DNA of 64,000 nucleotides from an uncultured Mailhella sp. (GCF_944324995.1 NZ_CALUYL010000003.1:62001-126000), one strand, 5' to 3'. Counted from the stretch's first letter, positions 16,587 through 28,305 are shown. The notes: generated from the sequence alone by a model not told the origin. Numbers and translations: made by a program.

Positions 16587-17900
16587 ATGGCTCACAGCAT
16601 CGAAGTCGTTTCCCCCGTCTCCCGCAAGATCAGCGTGACCGTCCCCGCCGAGGAAGTCAACGCCGCGCTTTCCGCCGCAGCCCGCGAAGTGGGCGCTTCC
16701 GTCACGCTGCCCGGATTCCGCAAGGGCAAGGCTCCCGCTTCCGTCATTGAAAAGCGCTTTGCCGGAGAAGTGATTTCCCGTGCCACCGAAACCCTGGTGG
16801 AACGCCGCGTGGCCGACATTCTGAAGGAAGAGGACCTCAAGCCCATGTCCCGCCTCGACTACGAAGGCGGCCAGATCACCCGCGGTCAGGATCTCTCCTT
16901 CTCCTTCACCTTTGAAACCCTGCCCGACGACGTCAAGCTGCCCGAAGACCTTTCCGCCCTCACCGTGGAAATGGATTCCTCCGAAGCCACCGAAGAGGAA
17001 GTGGCCGCCTTCACCAAGCGCCTGCTGAAGAGCACCGCCACCCTTGAGGAAGTGAAGGAAGCCCGCCTGCCCGAAAACGGCGACATCGTCACCATCGACG
17101 TGGACGGCGACGTGGACGGCAAGGCCGTGCCCGGCATGAAGGTGGAGAACTACAGCATTCAGCTCTCCGAACCCCAGGACGGCAAGGAACTCTCCGAGCT
17201 CGACAAGATCATCCGCGGTCTGCACGCGGGCGAGGAAGGCACCGGCTCCATGGTCTGCCCCGAAGATCACATCGACGAGACCCTGCGCGGCAAGACCGTG
17301 AACCTGCGCGTGAAGCTCAACAAGATCAGCCGTGAAATCCTCCCCGAACTCGACGAGGACTTCGCCAAGAAGATCGGCTTCCCGGATCTCGATTCCCTGA
17401 AGAAGATGATTGCCGATCAGGCCAATCACAACAAGCTCACCTCCTCCCGCGCCGAAGCCGAACGCAAGCTCATGAGCAGCGTGCTCGAAGGCCAGACCTT
17501 CGCCCTGCCCGAAGCCGTGGTGAAGGCTCAGCAGGAAGAGTATGAAAACGAAGTGCGCGAGTACCTCAGCCAGCAGGGACTCGACAATGCCGCCATCGAC
17601 GAGAGCATCAAGAACATGGGCGAAGACAGCCGCAAGCAGGCCGAAGAACGCGCCCGCGTGCAGGTGTTCCTCACCGCTCTCGCCCGCCGCGAAAAGATCG
17701 AAGTGTCCGCCCAGGAAGTGGACATGCAGATCATGCAGATGGCCCGTCAGTACAATCAGGACTTCCACAAGCTGCGCGAAGCCCTGTACCAGAACGGCGC
17801 CGTCAATGAAATTCAGGACCGCATGGTGAACACCAAGGCCATGAACCTCATGTTCGACAAGGCCCAGAAGGTGTCGCCCGCCGAAGCCAAGGCCGAATAA
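16587..17900 (+). CDS. tig: Trigger factor
   Basis: 437 residues. Trigger factor is the ribosome-bound chaperone and peptidyl-prolyl isomerase. The ribosome-binding domain carries the signature LPGFRKGKAPASVIEKRF near residues 43-60; the central FKBP-like domain and the long helical C-terminal arms follow. The start at 16587 has AAGGAG upstream and excludes an ORF extension that runs through the tRNA. It heads the tig-clpP-clpX-lon protein quality-control cluster. Confidence 0.97.
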   Translation: MAHSIEVVSPVSRKISVTVPAEEVNAALSAAAREVGASVTLPGFRKGKAPASVIEKRFAGEVISRATETLVERRVADILKEEDLKPMSRLDYEGGQITRGQDLSFSFTFETLPDDVKLPEDLSALTVEMDSSEATEEEVAAFTKRLLKSTATLEEVKEARLPENGDIVTIDVDGDVDGKAVPGMKVENYSIQLSEPQDGKELSELDKIIRGLHAGEEGTGSMVCPEDHIDETLRGKTVNLRVKLNKISREILPELDEDFAKKIGFPDLDSLKKMIADQANHNKLTSSRAEAERKLMSSVLEGQTFALPEAVVKAQQEEYENEVREYLSQQGLDNAAIDESIKNMGEDSRKQAEERARVQVFLTALARREKIEVSAQEVDMQIMQMARQYNQDFHKLREALYQNGAVNEIQDRMVNTKAMNLMFDKAQKVSPAEAKAE

Positions 17901-17920
17901 CGAATCAGGAACACGGAACG

Positions 17921-17947
17921 ATTCCCCGGCCCCCAAGGCTGGGGAAT
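17921..17947 (+). other. Hairpin between tig and clpP
   Basis: ATTCCCC pairs with GGGGAAT, with inner GCC/GGC, followed by TCCTTTCTT. It may be a partial terminator that sets the ratio of trigger factor to ClpP; clpP begins 22 bases later. Confidence 0.5.
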
Positions 17948-17969
17948 TCCTTTCTTAAGGAGTCCAGAC

Positions 17970-18581
17970 GTGACTATACCCTTTGTTATCGAATCCACCG
18001 GACGCGGAGAACGTTCCTACGACATCTACTCCCGTCTGCTCAAGGACCGCATCGTGCTTTTGTGCGACGAGGTCAACGATGCCACGGCGTCTCTCATCTG
18101 CGCCCAGCTGCTCTTTCTGGAATCGCAGGATCCCGAAAAGGAAATCAGCCTGTACATCAACAGCCCCGGAGGGTCGGTCACGGCGGGCATGGCCATCTAT
18201 GACACCATGCAGTTCATCGCCCCGCCCGTGGCCACCATGTGCATCGGTCAGGCCGCCAGCATGGGCGCGTTCCTGCTGGCCGGCGGCGCCAAGGGCATGC
18301 GCTACAGCCTGCCCAACAGCCGCATCATGATCCATCAGCCTTCCGCCGGCGTGCAGGGCCAGATCACCGACATGGACATCCATGTACGCGAAGGCCTCCG
18401 CCTCAAGAAGAATCTGAACCGCATTCTGGCCGAGAACACCGGCAACAGCCTCTCCCGCGTGGCCGCCGCCACGGAGCGCGACAACTTCATGTCCGCCGAA
18501 GAGGCCCTCAAGTTCGGTCTTATCGACCGCATCCTCAGCTCCCGCCACGACGTGGCGGCCCTTGCAGGAAAACAGTCATGA
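17970..18581 (+). CDS. clpP: ATP-dependent Clp protease proteolytic subunit
   Basis: 203 residues, starting with GTG, nine bases after TAAGGAG. Catalytic Ser97 is in GQAASMGA and His122 in MIHQPSAG; the Asp lies near residue 171. ClpP forms two stacked heptamer rings and degrades proteins delivered by ClpX or ClpA. It overlaps clpX by four bases (ATGA), implying coupled translation. Confidence 0.97.
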   Translation: MTIPFVIESTGRGERSYDIYSRLLKDRIVLLCDEVNDATASLICAQLLFLESQDPEKEISLYINSPGGSVTAGMAIYDTMQFIAPPVATMCIGQAASMGAFLLAGGAKGMRYSLPNSRIMIHQPSAGVQGQITDMDIHVREGLRLKKNLNRILAENTGNSLSRVAAATERDNFMSAEEALKFGLIDRILSSRHDVAALAGKQS

Positions 18582-19816
18582 GCGACGAAGAAAAGGAACT
18601 GCACTGCTCCTTCTGCGGCAAGAGCAACACTCAGGCGCGCCACTTCGTGGTGCAGGGCGACGTGTGCATCTGTGATTCGTGCGTGGCCGCCTGCGCGCAG
18701 ATCATGGCCGAACAGGACGCCGCCGAAGGCGCTTCCGCTCCCGCGCCCGGCGAACTGCTCACCCCGCAGCAGATAAAGGCCCGTCTCGACGATTACGTCA
18801 TCGGTCAGGAACGCGCGAAGAAAATCCTTTCCGTGGCCGTGCACAACCACTACAAGCGCGTGTTCCACACCGGAGCCATCGAAGGCGTGGAACTCGAAAA
18901 GAGCAACATTCTTTTGCTCGGCCCCTCGGGCAGCGGCAAAACCCTGCTCGCCCGCACCCTCGCGCGCATCCTCAAGGTGCCCTTCGCCATCGCCGACGCC
19001 ACCACCCTCACCGAGGCAGGCTACGTGGGCGAAGACGTGGAAAACATCCTCGTTCAGCTTCTGCAGAACGCCGACTACGACCTTGACGCCGCCTGCAAGG
19101 GCATTATCTATATCGACGAAATCGACAAGATTTCCCGCAAGGCCGACGGCCCGTCCATCACCCGCGACGTTTCGGGCGAGGGCGTGCAGCAGGCTCTTTT
19201 GAAAATCATCGAAGGCACCGTGGCCAACATTCCGCCCAAGGGCGGGCGCAAGCACCCGCAGCAGGAGTTCATCCGCATGGATACGTCGAACATCCTGTTC
19301 ATCATGGGCGGCGCGTTCATCGGGCTGGAAAAGCTGGTGGAATCGCGTTCGCGCGGCACCAGCATGGGCTTCGGGGCGCACATCGAAAAGAAGACCGAAC
19401 ACCGCATCGGCGAGCTGCTCGACAGAGTGCTGCCCTCCGATCTCGTGCAGTTCGGGCTCATTCCCGAATTCATCGGCCGAATTCCGGTCATCACCCACGT
19501 GGAAGAGCTCGACGTGAACGATCTTCTCCGCATCATGACCGAACCGAAGAACGCGCTGGTCAAGCAGTACCAGAAGCTCTTCGAGCTCGACGGCGTGAAG
19601 CTGCGCTTTGAAGACGAGGCCCTGCGCGCCGTGGCCGAAAAGGCGCTCCAGAACAAGACCGGCGCCCGCGGCCTTCGCAACGTGCTGGAAAACGTGATGC
19701 TCGACATCATGTACGAACTCCCCACCCTCAAGGACGTCACCGAATGCGTCATCACCCGCGGCGTCATCGAGGGGACGGACAAACCCGTGCTGAAGCGCTC
19801 CGCCGAAGACCGGTAA
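18578..19816 (+). CDS. clpX: ATP-dependent Clp protease ATP-binding subunit ClpX
   Basis: 412 residues. The N-terminal zinc-binding domain has CSFCGKS and CDSCV; Walker A is [11 protein letters not shown] near 110, Walker [10 protein letters not shown] near 175, and the IGF-type ClpP loop lies in the segment after the R-finger. ClpX unfolds tagged proteins and feeds ClpP. The start is fixed by overlap with the clpP stop. Confidence 0.97.
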   Translation: MSDEEKELHCSFCGKSNTQARHFVVQGDVCICDSCVAACAQIMAEQDAAEGASAPAPGELLTPQQIKARLDDYVIGQERAKKILSVAVHNHYKRVFHTGAIEGVELEKSNILLLGPSGSGKTLLARTLARILKVPFAIADATTLTEAGYVGEDVENILVQLLQNADYDLDAACKGIIYIDEIDKISRKADGPSITRDVSGEGVQQALLKIIEGTVANIPPKGGRKHPQQEFIRMDTSNILFIMGGAFIGLEKLVESRSRGTSMGFGAHIEKKTEHRIGELLDRVLPSDLVQFGLIPEFIGRIPVITHVEELDVNDLLRIMTEPKNALVKQYQKLFELDGVKLRFEDEALRAVAEKALQNKTGARGLRNVLENVMLDIMYELPTLKDVTECVITRGVIEGTDKPVLKRSAEDR

Positions 19817-19917
19817 CGGTCGCCGCGGGGCATTTCAACCGAAGCGCGCCGGCCCTGCCGCCGACGCGTCACGGAATAAAAACACTTTCCCGGGGATCGC
19901 TCCCGGTCCCAGGTTTT

Positions 19918-19949
19918 GCGTTCCTGTCCGAACTTCCGGGCAGGAACGC
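19918..19949 (+). other. 13-bp inverted repeat upstream of lon
   Basis: GCGTTCCTGTCCG and CGGGCAGGAACGC form a 13-bp stem (one G-T wobble) with a 6-base loop, ending 29 bases before the lon ATG. There is no T-run. It could be an operator or an mRNA structure in the lon leader. Confidence 0.65.
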
Positions 19950-19978
19950 AATTCCGTCACGGGAATATCGAGGTTCCT

Positions 19979-22414
<2,436 letters not shown>

Positions 22415-22445
22415 CGCCTTTGCGCATGCTCTGAAACCACCGCTG

Positions 22446-22482
22446 AAAAAAGCCCGGTCGGGATATCCCGGCCGGGCTTTTT
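22446..22482. terminator. Terminator after lon
   Basis: GCCCGGTCGGGAT pairs with ATCCCGGCCGGGC, flanked by six A and five T, so it can act in both directions. Confidence 0.9.
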
Positions 22483-22618
22483 CGGCAGAATCAGGCAAGA
22501 ATTCAAGAGAAACGGCCATGTACTCCCGTCTCTTCGTCCAATACTTTTAAGCAGGCGTCGCGCCGAACCCGCGCAGAACGCCGGAACCCGGGCGTCGCCC
22601 GGCAGAACGGAGAGCATC

Positions 22619-23470
22619 ATGCAGTACATCACCCTGAACAACGGCGTCAGCATGCCCATGCTGGGCTACGGCGTCTATCAGATTCCCGACGCGGATATCT
22701 GCGAATCCTGCGTGAGCGCGGCCCTCGCCGCCGGATACCGGCACATCGACACCGCCGCCGCGTACGTCAACGAAGAAGCCGTGGGCAAGGCGCTGCGCCG
22801 CAGCGGTCTGCAACGCGACGAAGTGTTTCTCACCACCAAGCTGTGGCTCCAGAACATGGGCTACGAAGAAACGAAGGCGGCCTTTGCCTCTTCGCTGAAG
22901 CGCCTCGGCACGGACTACGTGGATCTGTACCTCATCCATCAGCCCTTCGGCGACGTGTACGGCTCCTGGCGCGCCATGGAGGAACTCTACAGCGAAGGAA
23001 AAATCCGCGCCATCGGCGTGAGCAACTTCCCGCCCGACAGACTGGTCGATCTCATCATTCACAACAGCGTCGTACCTGCCGTGAATCAGGTGGAAACGCA
23101 TCCCTTCTGTCAGCAGAGGGAGGCCTCGGCCGTCATGGAGGAATACGGCGTGCGCATGGAATCGTGGGGCCCCTTTGCCGAAGGCCGAAACGATCTGTTC
23201 CGCAATCCCGTGCTTCTGGACGTAGCCAGAAAGCACGGAAAAACCACGGCGCAGGTGGTGCTGCGCTGGCTGAATCAGCGGAACGTGGTCGCCATTCCCA
23301 AAACCGTGCGGCCGGAACGCATGGCTGAAAACTTCGACATCTTCGACTTCACCCTGGATACGGACGACATGGACCTCATCGCCTCGCTCGACACCGACAA
23401 GAGCCTGTTTTTCGATCACAGGGATCCCGCCGTGGTGAAGCGGCTCTGCTCCATCCGCTACGACATCTGA
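22619..23470 (+). CDS. Aldo/keto reductase
   Basis: 283 residues, the size of small bacterial AKRs of the 2,5-diketo-gluconate reductase type. The catalytic tetrad is visible: Asp and Tyr in DTAAAYVNE, Lys in TTKLW, His in [18 protein letters not shown] and the NADPH-binding [10 protein letters not shown] near the C-terminus are family signatures. It reduces aldehydes or ketones with NADPH in the cytoplasm; the substrate is not evident. It stands alone between two terminators. Confidence 0.93.
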   Translation: MQYITLNNGVSMPMLGYGVYQIPDADICESCVSAALAAGYRHIDTAAAYVNEEAVGKALRRSGLQRDEVFLTTKLWLQNMGYEETKAAFASSLKRLGTDYVDLYLIHQPFGDVYGSWRAMEELYSEGKIRAIGVSNFPPDRLVDLIIHNSVVPAVNQVETHPFCQQREASAVMEEYGVRMESWGPFAEGRNDLFRNPVLLDVARKHGKTTAQVVLRWLNQRNVVAIPKTVRPERMAENFDIFDFTLDTDDMDLIASLDTDKSLFFDHRDPAVVKRLCSIRYDI

Positions 23471-23523
23471 GAGCGCCGCGCGGGCGTCTCGCAAAGCCTG
23501 CGCGCCTTCCCGGCAGAGCGCAG

Positions 23524-23559
23524 AAAAAAGCCCCGACAACATTGTTGCCGGGGCTTTTT
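23524..23559. terminator. Bidirectional terminator between convergent genes
   Basis: GCCCCGACAAC pairs with GTTGCCGGGGC (one mismatch, loop ATT), flanked by six A and five T. It serves the aldo/keto reductase gene and, on the other strand, copA. Confidence 0.92.
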
Positions 23560-23577
23560 CATTCCTCGATGCCGCAA

Positions 23578-25869
23578 TCAGCGGAAGGTTCTCAGGCGCA
23601 GGGCGTTGAGCACCACGGACACGGAGGAAAGCGACATGGCCGCGCCCGCCAGCATGGGCGACATGGCCGGGCCGCCGAACAGGAGCAGCACGCCCGCCGC
23701 CACCGGCACGAGCAGCACGTTGTAGGCAAAGGCCCAGAACAGGCTCAGGCGGATGTTGGAGAGCGTGGCGCGCCCGAGGCCGAGCGCCGTCTTCACGCCG
23801 GGCAGGCCGCGCAGAAGCACCACGTCTCCGGCCTCCATGGCCACGTCGATGCCCGAACCCATGGCCATGCCCACGTCCGCGCGGGCCAGCGCAGGCGCGT
23901 CGTTGATGCCGTCGCCCACCATACCCACGCGTCTGCCTTCGGACTGCAGCCGGGCCACCACCTTTTCCTTGCCGTCGGGCAGCACGCCCGCCACCACGTC
24001 GTCGATGCCCGCCCGCGAGGCCACGGCCCGCGCGGTGCGCTCGTTGTCGCCGCTCAGCATCATGACGCGGCAGCCCATGGCGCGCAGATCGCGGATCACG
24101 CCGGGCGTTTCCTCGCGCAGCGGATCGGCCACCCCGAGCACGGAGACAAACGCGCCGTCCCGGGCCAGCAGAAGCGGCGTCTGGCCGTCGTCGGCCAGCG
24201 AAACCACAAGGGCCTTCTGTTCGGAGGAAAGCGTCACGCCGTGATCGGCAAGCAGGCGCTCATTGCCGAGCAGAAGCTCATGCCCGTCCGCGCGGCCGAT
24301 CACGCCGGAGCCGCCCACGGCGCGAAAGTCCTCCACGGCCGAGGTCGCAAGGCCGCGCTTTTCCGCTTCGCCGAGCACGGCCTTCGCCAGCGGATGTTCG
24401 GAACCGGCTTCCAGCGAAGCGGCCAGCGCCAGCGCTTCGTTTTCGTCCATGCCCTCGGCGTGCAGGCTGACCAGGCGGGGGCTGCCTTCCGTCAGCGTGC
24501 CCGTCTTGTCGAACACGATGGTGTCGAGATGGCCGGACGCTTCCAGAGCGGTGCCGTTCTTCATGAGCACGCCGAGCTGCGCGCCGCGTCCCGTGGCCAC
24601 CATGATGGACATGGGCGTGGCAAGGCCGAGCGCGCAGGGGCAGGCCACCACGAGCACGGCCACGAACACGCGCAGCGCGTCGCCGAAGGGCAGATCGCCG
24701 AAGAACAGCCACGCGAGCGCCGCCGCCGTGGCCACGGCCATGACCGCGGGCACGAAATACAGACTGATGCGGTCGGCCAGCCCCGCAATGGGAGCCTTGG
24801 AGCCCTGCGCCTCGCGCACCAGATGAATGATGCGGGCAAGGGCCGTGTCCGAACCCACGCGGCGGGCTTCCATGACGAAGGCTCCGCTGATGTTCAGGGT
24901 GCCGGCGTTGACTTCGTCGCCTTCCGCCACGTCCACGGGCATGGATTCGCCCGTCAGGCTCGACATGTCGAGCGACGACGCGCCGGAATCCACCACGCCG
25001 TCCACGGGAATGCGCGAGCCGGGCTTGATGAGCAGCCTGTCGCCGGGCATGACCGCCCGCACGGGAATTTCCTTCACGCTGCCGTCGGGCAGCATGCGCT
25101 CCACCTGCTCGGGCGTGAGCTCCATGAGCCCGCGGATGGCTTCCGAGGTTCTGGTGCGGGAAACGGCTTCCAGATACTTGCCCAGAGAAATCAGGGCGAT
25201 GAGCATGCCTGCGGATTCGTAGTACAGGCCCATGACGGCCTGATGAGTCTCCTCGGACGAGGCGGCCGCAGCGATTTCCAGCGTGCTCCACAGGCTGTAG
25301 AGCAGCGCCGCGCCCGTGCCCATGGCCACGAGGGAATCCATGTTGGGAGCGCCGCGCAGAAGCAGCGGAATGCCGTGACGGTAAAAATCGCGGCCCGACC
25401 AGATGATGGGCAGCGTTAGCAGAAGCTGGAACAGGGCAAAGATCAGCGGGCTGTCGTGGGGAGAAAGCCACGCAGGCAGCGGCATGCCCCAGTGACTGCC
25501 CATGGCCACCACAACGAGCGGCACGGCAAAAATGAATTCCGTGACGAGATGACGGCGGCGCACGGCAAGGTCGGCTCTGGTCTTTTCCTGCTCGCTTTCC
25601 CACAAGTCGTGTTCGTCCACGTCCGGAGGAAGATAGGACGCCTTGAAGCCGAGCTTGTCCACTCTGTCCGTGACTTCCTGAATAAAGGCGTCCAGACCGT
25701 TGTCCAGCGCGCCCTCCGCGGGACGCACCTGGGCGGTGCCGTCGGCAAGACTCACCGTGGCGCTGTCTATGTCCTTCATCTTGCAGAGCGCCTTCTGCGA
25801 GCGGGCGGAACAGGCGCCGCAGGCCATGCCGTCGATGCGGAACCTGAGTATCTCGGGATTGTTGTTCAT
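23578..25869 (-). CDS. copA: Copper-translocating P1B-type ATPase
   Basis: 763 residues. I start it at 25869 (MNNNPEIL), preceded by AGAGAGAAG; the reading frame is open for another 260 bases upstream but that part is not CopA-like. One N-terminal metal-binding domain has GMACGACS. Further motifs are the LTGES actuator, the transmembrane CPC in ACPCALGLATP, the phosphorylated Asp in FDKTGTLTEG, the SEHPLAKA loop and the hinge MVGDGINDAPAL. These identify a Cu(I) (P1B-1) exporter of the inner membrane. A CopZ-like gene lies 335 bases upstream on the same strand. Confidence 0.95.
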   Translation of the reverse strand: MNNNPEILRFRIDGMACGACSARSQKALCKMKDIDSATVSLADGTAQVRPAEGALDNGLDAFIQEVTDRVDKLGFKASYLPPDVDEHDLWESEQEKTRADLAVRRRHLVTEFIFAVPLVVVAMGSHWGMPLPAWLSPHDSPLIFALFQLLLTLPIIWSGRDFYRHGIPLLLRGAPNMDSLVAMGTGAALLYSLWSTLEIAAAASSEETHQAVMGLYYESAGMLIALISLGKYLEAVSRTRTSEAIRGLMELTPEQVERMLPDGSVKEIPVRAVMPGDRLLIKPGSRIPVDGVVDSGASSLDMSSLTGESMPVDVAEGDEVNAGTLNISGAFVMEARRVGSDTALARIIHLVREAQGSKAPIAGLADRISLYFVPAVMAVATAAALAWLFFGDLPFGDALRVFVAVLVVACPCALGLATPMSIMVATGRGAQLGVLMKNGTALEASGHLDTIVFDKTGTLTEGSPRLVSLHAEGMDENEALALAASLEAGSEHPLAKAVLGEAEKRGLATSAVEDFRAVGGSGVIGRADGHELLLGNERLLADHGVTLSSEQKALVVSLADDGQTPLLLARDGAFVSVLGVADPLREETPGVIRDLRAMGCRVMMLSGDNERTARAVASRAGIDDVVAGVLPDGKEKVVARLQSEGRRVGMVGDGINDAPALARADVGMAMGSGIDVAMEAGDVVLLRGLPGVKTALGLGRATLSNIRLSLFWAFAYNVLLVPVAAGVLLLFGGPAMSPMLAGAAMSLSSVSVVLNALRLRTFR

Positions 25870-26204
25870 GGAGCACTTCTCTCTTGATGACGGTCGCTCT
25901 TTTGCAGCGCCGAAGGCGCGGAAACGATTCGGCGGACCGGAGAGCACCGGCTCGCCGCAAAAATATGCCTGCGTCCGCCTTCCGCGAGCGACAAAAACGA
26001 CGCCGAGGCACGCGGGCCACAAGTTCGGATGTTCAAAAACGCAGGACGGCAGGATCGCCGAGACCCGCGCCGAAGAGTTTTCGGGGCCGGTTGCCGCAGG
26101 GAAAGGGCGACCGGCCCCGACGTGACGCATGCGGTCAGGCTGACGTTTTCTTCCGGCTCAGGCCGAACGCCGTGCAAGGCACAGCTTCCGCCGGAAAAAT
26201 CGCG
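25870..26204. other. Spacer between copA and copZ
   Basis: 335 bases without a supported gene. It has a 10-bp inverted repeat CGGGGCCGGT/ACCGGCCCCG (26082-26091 and 26110-26119). There is no T-run on either side, so whether copZ and copA share a transcript is unclear. Confidence 0.5.
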
Positions 26205-26420
26205 TTACGCCTGGCGGATCTGCCTGACTTCAAAGCCGAGGTCGTCCACGGCATTCCTGAGAGCGTCGTCGGACACGGAATCGTCGGCTTCCACCGTGGC
26301 GGTCTTGGCTTCAAGTTCCACCTTCACGTCGCTGACGCCGGAAATGCCGCGCAGAGCCTTTTCCACGTTGGAAGTGCAGTGGCCGCAGCGCATGCCTTCA
26401 ATGCAAATGACTTTCTTCAT
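26205..26420 (-). CDS. copZ: CopZ-like copper chaperone
   Basis: 71 residues, a single heavy-metal-associated (HMA) domain with the Cu(I) motif GMRCGHCTSN near residue 9. Such chaperones carry Cu(I) to CopA in the cytoplasm. AAGGAG lies ahead of the ATG. Its promoter region is shared with the divergent HxlR gene. Confidence 0.92.
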   Translation of the reverse strand: MKKVICIEGMRCGHCTSNVEKALRGISGVSDVKVELEAKTATVEADDSVSDDALRNAVDDLGFEVRQIRQA

Positions 26421-26474
26421 GGCGAATCTCCTTTTTTCCTTTCGGAGAGCCGCAGCGCGTGGCCGCGGCTTCGT

Positions 26475-26503
26475 TTGACTTACGTTTCTTGTATAGCTAT
26501 GAA
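26475..26503 (+). promoter_or_regulatory. Promoter of the HxlR gene, overlapping a divergent one
   Basis: TTGACT (26475-26480), a 17-base spacer, and TATGAA (26498-26503). The perfect palindrome ATAGCTAT (26493-26500) overlaps its -10 region. On the minus strand TTGCTT-N16-TATACA (26517 to 26490) may drive copZ, so a protein bound at the palindrome would affect both. Confidence 0.65.
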
Positions 26504-26539
26504 TATTTTATAAGCAAGAACGTACTTTTTCGGTATATA

Positions 26540-26555
26540 GTATCCTGGAGGATAC
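26540..26555 (+). promoter_or_regulatory. Inverted repeat covering the HxlR ribosome-binding site
   Basis: GTATCC-TGGA-GGATAC is a perfect 6-bp inverted repeat; the GGAGG ribosome-binding site (26547-26551) is inside it, 8 bases before the ATG. It could be an operator or an RNA hairpin masking translation. Confidence 0.6.
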
Positions 26556-26559
26556 CGTT

Positions 26560-26958
26560 ATGACGGCAATGAACACCTGCTGCTGCGCCCAGCCCGCGCC
26601 GACGGCCGACTCCGAGCGCCACTGCCCTGTGGAAGCCACGCTCGGCATGATAGGCGGCAAATACAAAACGCTCATTCTCTGGAAGCTGATTTCTTCCGGC
26701 CCCATGCGCTTTTCCGAGCTGCGCCGCGCCGTGCCCGCGGCCACGCCGAAAATGCTGACCCAGCAACTCAGGGAACTCGAAGGCGACGGTCTCGTGCACC
26801 GGGAAATCTTTCCCGTCATTCCGCCGCGCGTGGAATACTCCCTCACCGAATTCGGTCGGAGCATACGTCCCGTGCTGGAATCCATGTACGAATGGGGCAG
26901 CCGCTGCCTCGAACGCAAGGGCCTTTGCGCCAACTGCTCCATGGAGCCTCTGCCCTGA
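26560..26958 (+). CDS. HxlR-family transcriptional regulator, Cys-rich
   Basis: 132 residues. The winged helix-turn-helix of the HxlR/MarR-like family spans about 22-112: GGKYKTLILWKLISSGPMRFSEL and PKMLTQQLRELEGDGLV are its hallmarks. The termini are unusual: a CCC at residues 7-9, Cys22, then Cys116, Cys123 and Cys126 (GLCANCSMEP), seven Cys in all. HxlR proteins often sense reactive electrophiles or thiol stress. Its position back-to-back with copZ suggests control of copper handling by a metal- or thiol-sensing form, which is inference. No CueR, CsoR or CopY gene is seen nearby. Confidence 0.9.
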   Translation: MTAMNTCCCAQPAPTADSERHCPVEATLGMIGGKYKTLILWKLISSGPMRFSELRRAVPAATPKMLTQQLRELEGDGLVHREIFPVIPPRVEYSLTEFGRSIRPVLESMYEWGSRCLERKGLCANCSMEPLP

Positions 26959-27086
26959 CGCCTTTTCCCGGGCAGCACACGGCCTGCACGCGCTTTCTCT
27001 TCCGACGCTTCACCGAGAAAACGCGCACGCCTTTCGCCGCCTCGGAAAAATCTTCGGACGCCTCGCGAGGCTGTGCGGCAATCCCA

Positions 27087-27115
27087 TTGCCGTGTCCGCC
27101 TTCTTCGGCTAGAAT
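27087..27115 (+). promoter_or_regulatory. Sigma-70 promoter of the CNNM/CorC-like gene
   Basis: TTGCCG (27087-27092), a 17-base spacer and TAGAAT (27110-27115), 32 bases before the ATG. Confidence 0.65.
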
Positions 27116-27147
27116 GACGCGCATTAACCTTCAACCCCGGCCCTGCC

Positions 27148-28203
27148 ATGACCGCCCTCATCATCACCATCGTTCTCGCCCTGTCCATTTCCGCGCTCTG
27201 CTCCACCATGGAAGCCATGCTTTACTCCATTCCGTGGACCACCCTTGAAAAAATGAAGGAATCAGGTTCGCGCTCCGGCAAGATCCTGTATCACATGCGC
27301 TCCAACGTGGATCAGCCCATTTCGGCCATTCTCACGCTGAACACCATTGCCAACACCGCGGGCGCATCGCTCGCGGGCGCGCTGGCCGCCTCGGCCCTCG
27401 GGCCGGAAAACATGCCCTACTTCGCCGCGCTCTTCACCGTGCTCGTGCTGCTCTTCGGCGAAATCATTCCCAAGACGCTGGGCGTGTCCTATCCCGGCGC
27501 GCTCGGCCGCCTGCTGGCCCTTCCCCTTCTCGGCATGACCGTCGTGCTGCGCCCGGCCACCTGGCTTTCCGGGCAGATCACCCGGCTCATCACGCCCAAG
27601 AAGTCCGGCCCCGAAGCCACCGAAGACGACATCAACGCCATGGCCCGCATCTCCCGGCAGGCGGGCGTGATTCAGAGCTATGAGGAAACGGCCATCCGCA
27701 ACATTCTCGCCCTCGATCAGAAGCGCGTCCACGACGTGATGACCCCGCGCACCGTGGTGTTTTCCCTTTCGGAAAACTGCACCGTGGACGAAGCCCACGC
27801 CATGCCCTCCTTCTGGCATTTCAGCCGCATTCCCGTGTACGCCGAGGACAACGAAGACATCGTGGGCCTCGTGCTGCGCCGCGACGTGGTGCTGCATCGC
27901 GACGCCCACGAAGGCAACATGAAGCTCGGCGAGATCATGCAGCCCGTACACTTCGTGCTCGAATCGCTCACCCTCGACAAGGTGCTCGCCGAATTTCTGG
28001 AACGGCATCAGCACCTCTTCGCCGTGCTCGACGAGTACGGCGGACTTGCGGGCGTGATATCCCTTGAGGACGTCATGGAAGAGATGCTCGGCCGAGAAAT
28101 CGTGGACGAAAGCGACGTGGCCGCCGATCTGCGCGCCGTGGCCAGAAGCCGCCGCGCCAAGACCACGGCCTCGGCGCGAAACGAACACATCGATACGCAC
28201 TAA
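27148..28203 (+). CDS. CNNM/HlyC-CorC family membrane protein (DUF21 + CBS pair)
   Basis: 351 residues. The N-terminal DUF21 domain has hydrophobic segments from residue 2, about 60-85, 88-110 and 115-140, with the CNNM hallmark NTIANTAGASLAG. A pair of CBS domains follows (VHDVMTPRTVVFSL near 193, then DEYGGLAGVISLEDVMEEMLG near 293). The C-terminal CorC-HlyC domain is absent or very short, so this is a small member. CNNM proteins export Mg2+ or Co2+ and bind ATP-Mg at the CBS pair; a metal-efflux role is likely but the ion is uncertain. Confidence 0.9.
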   Translation: MTALIITIVLALSISALCSTMEAMLYSIPWTTLEKMKESGSRSGKILYHMRSNVDQPISAILTLNTIANTAGASLAGALAASALGPENMPYFAALFTVLVLLFGEIIPKTLGVSYPGALGRLLALPLLGMTVVLRPATWLSGQITRLITPKKSGPEATEDDINAMARISRQAGVIQSYEETAIRNILALDQKRVHDVMTPRTVVFSLSENCTVDEAHAMPSFWHFSRIPVYAEDNEDIVGLVLRRDVVLHRDAHEGNMKLGEIMQPVHFVLESLTLDKVLAEFLERHQHLFAVLDEYGGLAGVISLEDVMEEMLGREIVDESDVAADLRAVARSRRAKTTASARNEHIDTH

Positions 28204-28254
28204 ACAGGAACAATTCCTACTTGCAAGAGCGCATCAAATCTGTCAGAGTTCTCA

Positions 28255-28282
28255 CGGAACGAAATAATATTCTTTCGTTCCG
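28255..28282. promoter_or_regulatory. 10-bp inverted repeat ahead of the ccm operon
   Basis: CGGAACGAAA and TTTCGTTCCG are perfect complements around TAATATTC. The loop contains a possible -10 box TAATAT (28265-28270). It may be an operator or the terminator stem of the preceding gene, but no T-run follows. Confidence 0.55.
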
Positions 28283-28291
28283 CCTTCCCCG

Positions 28292-28305
28292 GTGATCCAG
28301 ATCAC
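28292..28305. promoter_or_regulatory. CRP/FNR-type palindrome
   Basis: GTGATC-CA-GATCAC is a perfect dyad with the GTGA-N6-TCAC core typical of CRP-family sites. It lies 53 bases before the ccmE ATG, just downstream of the putative -10, a position that would fit repression. Which of the CRP/FNR regulators binds is unknown. Confidence 0.55.

Noticed and set aside
25870..26130. N-terminal extension of copA
   Set aside because: The extra 87 residues have no metal-binding motif, and a ribosome-binding site precedes the internal ATG at 25869.
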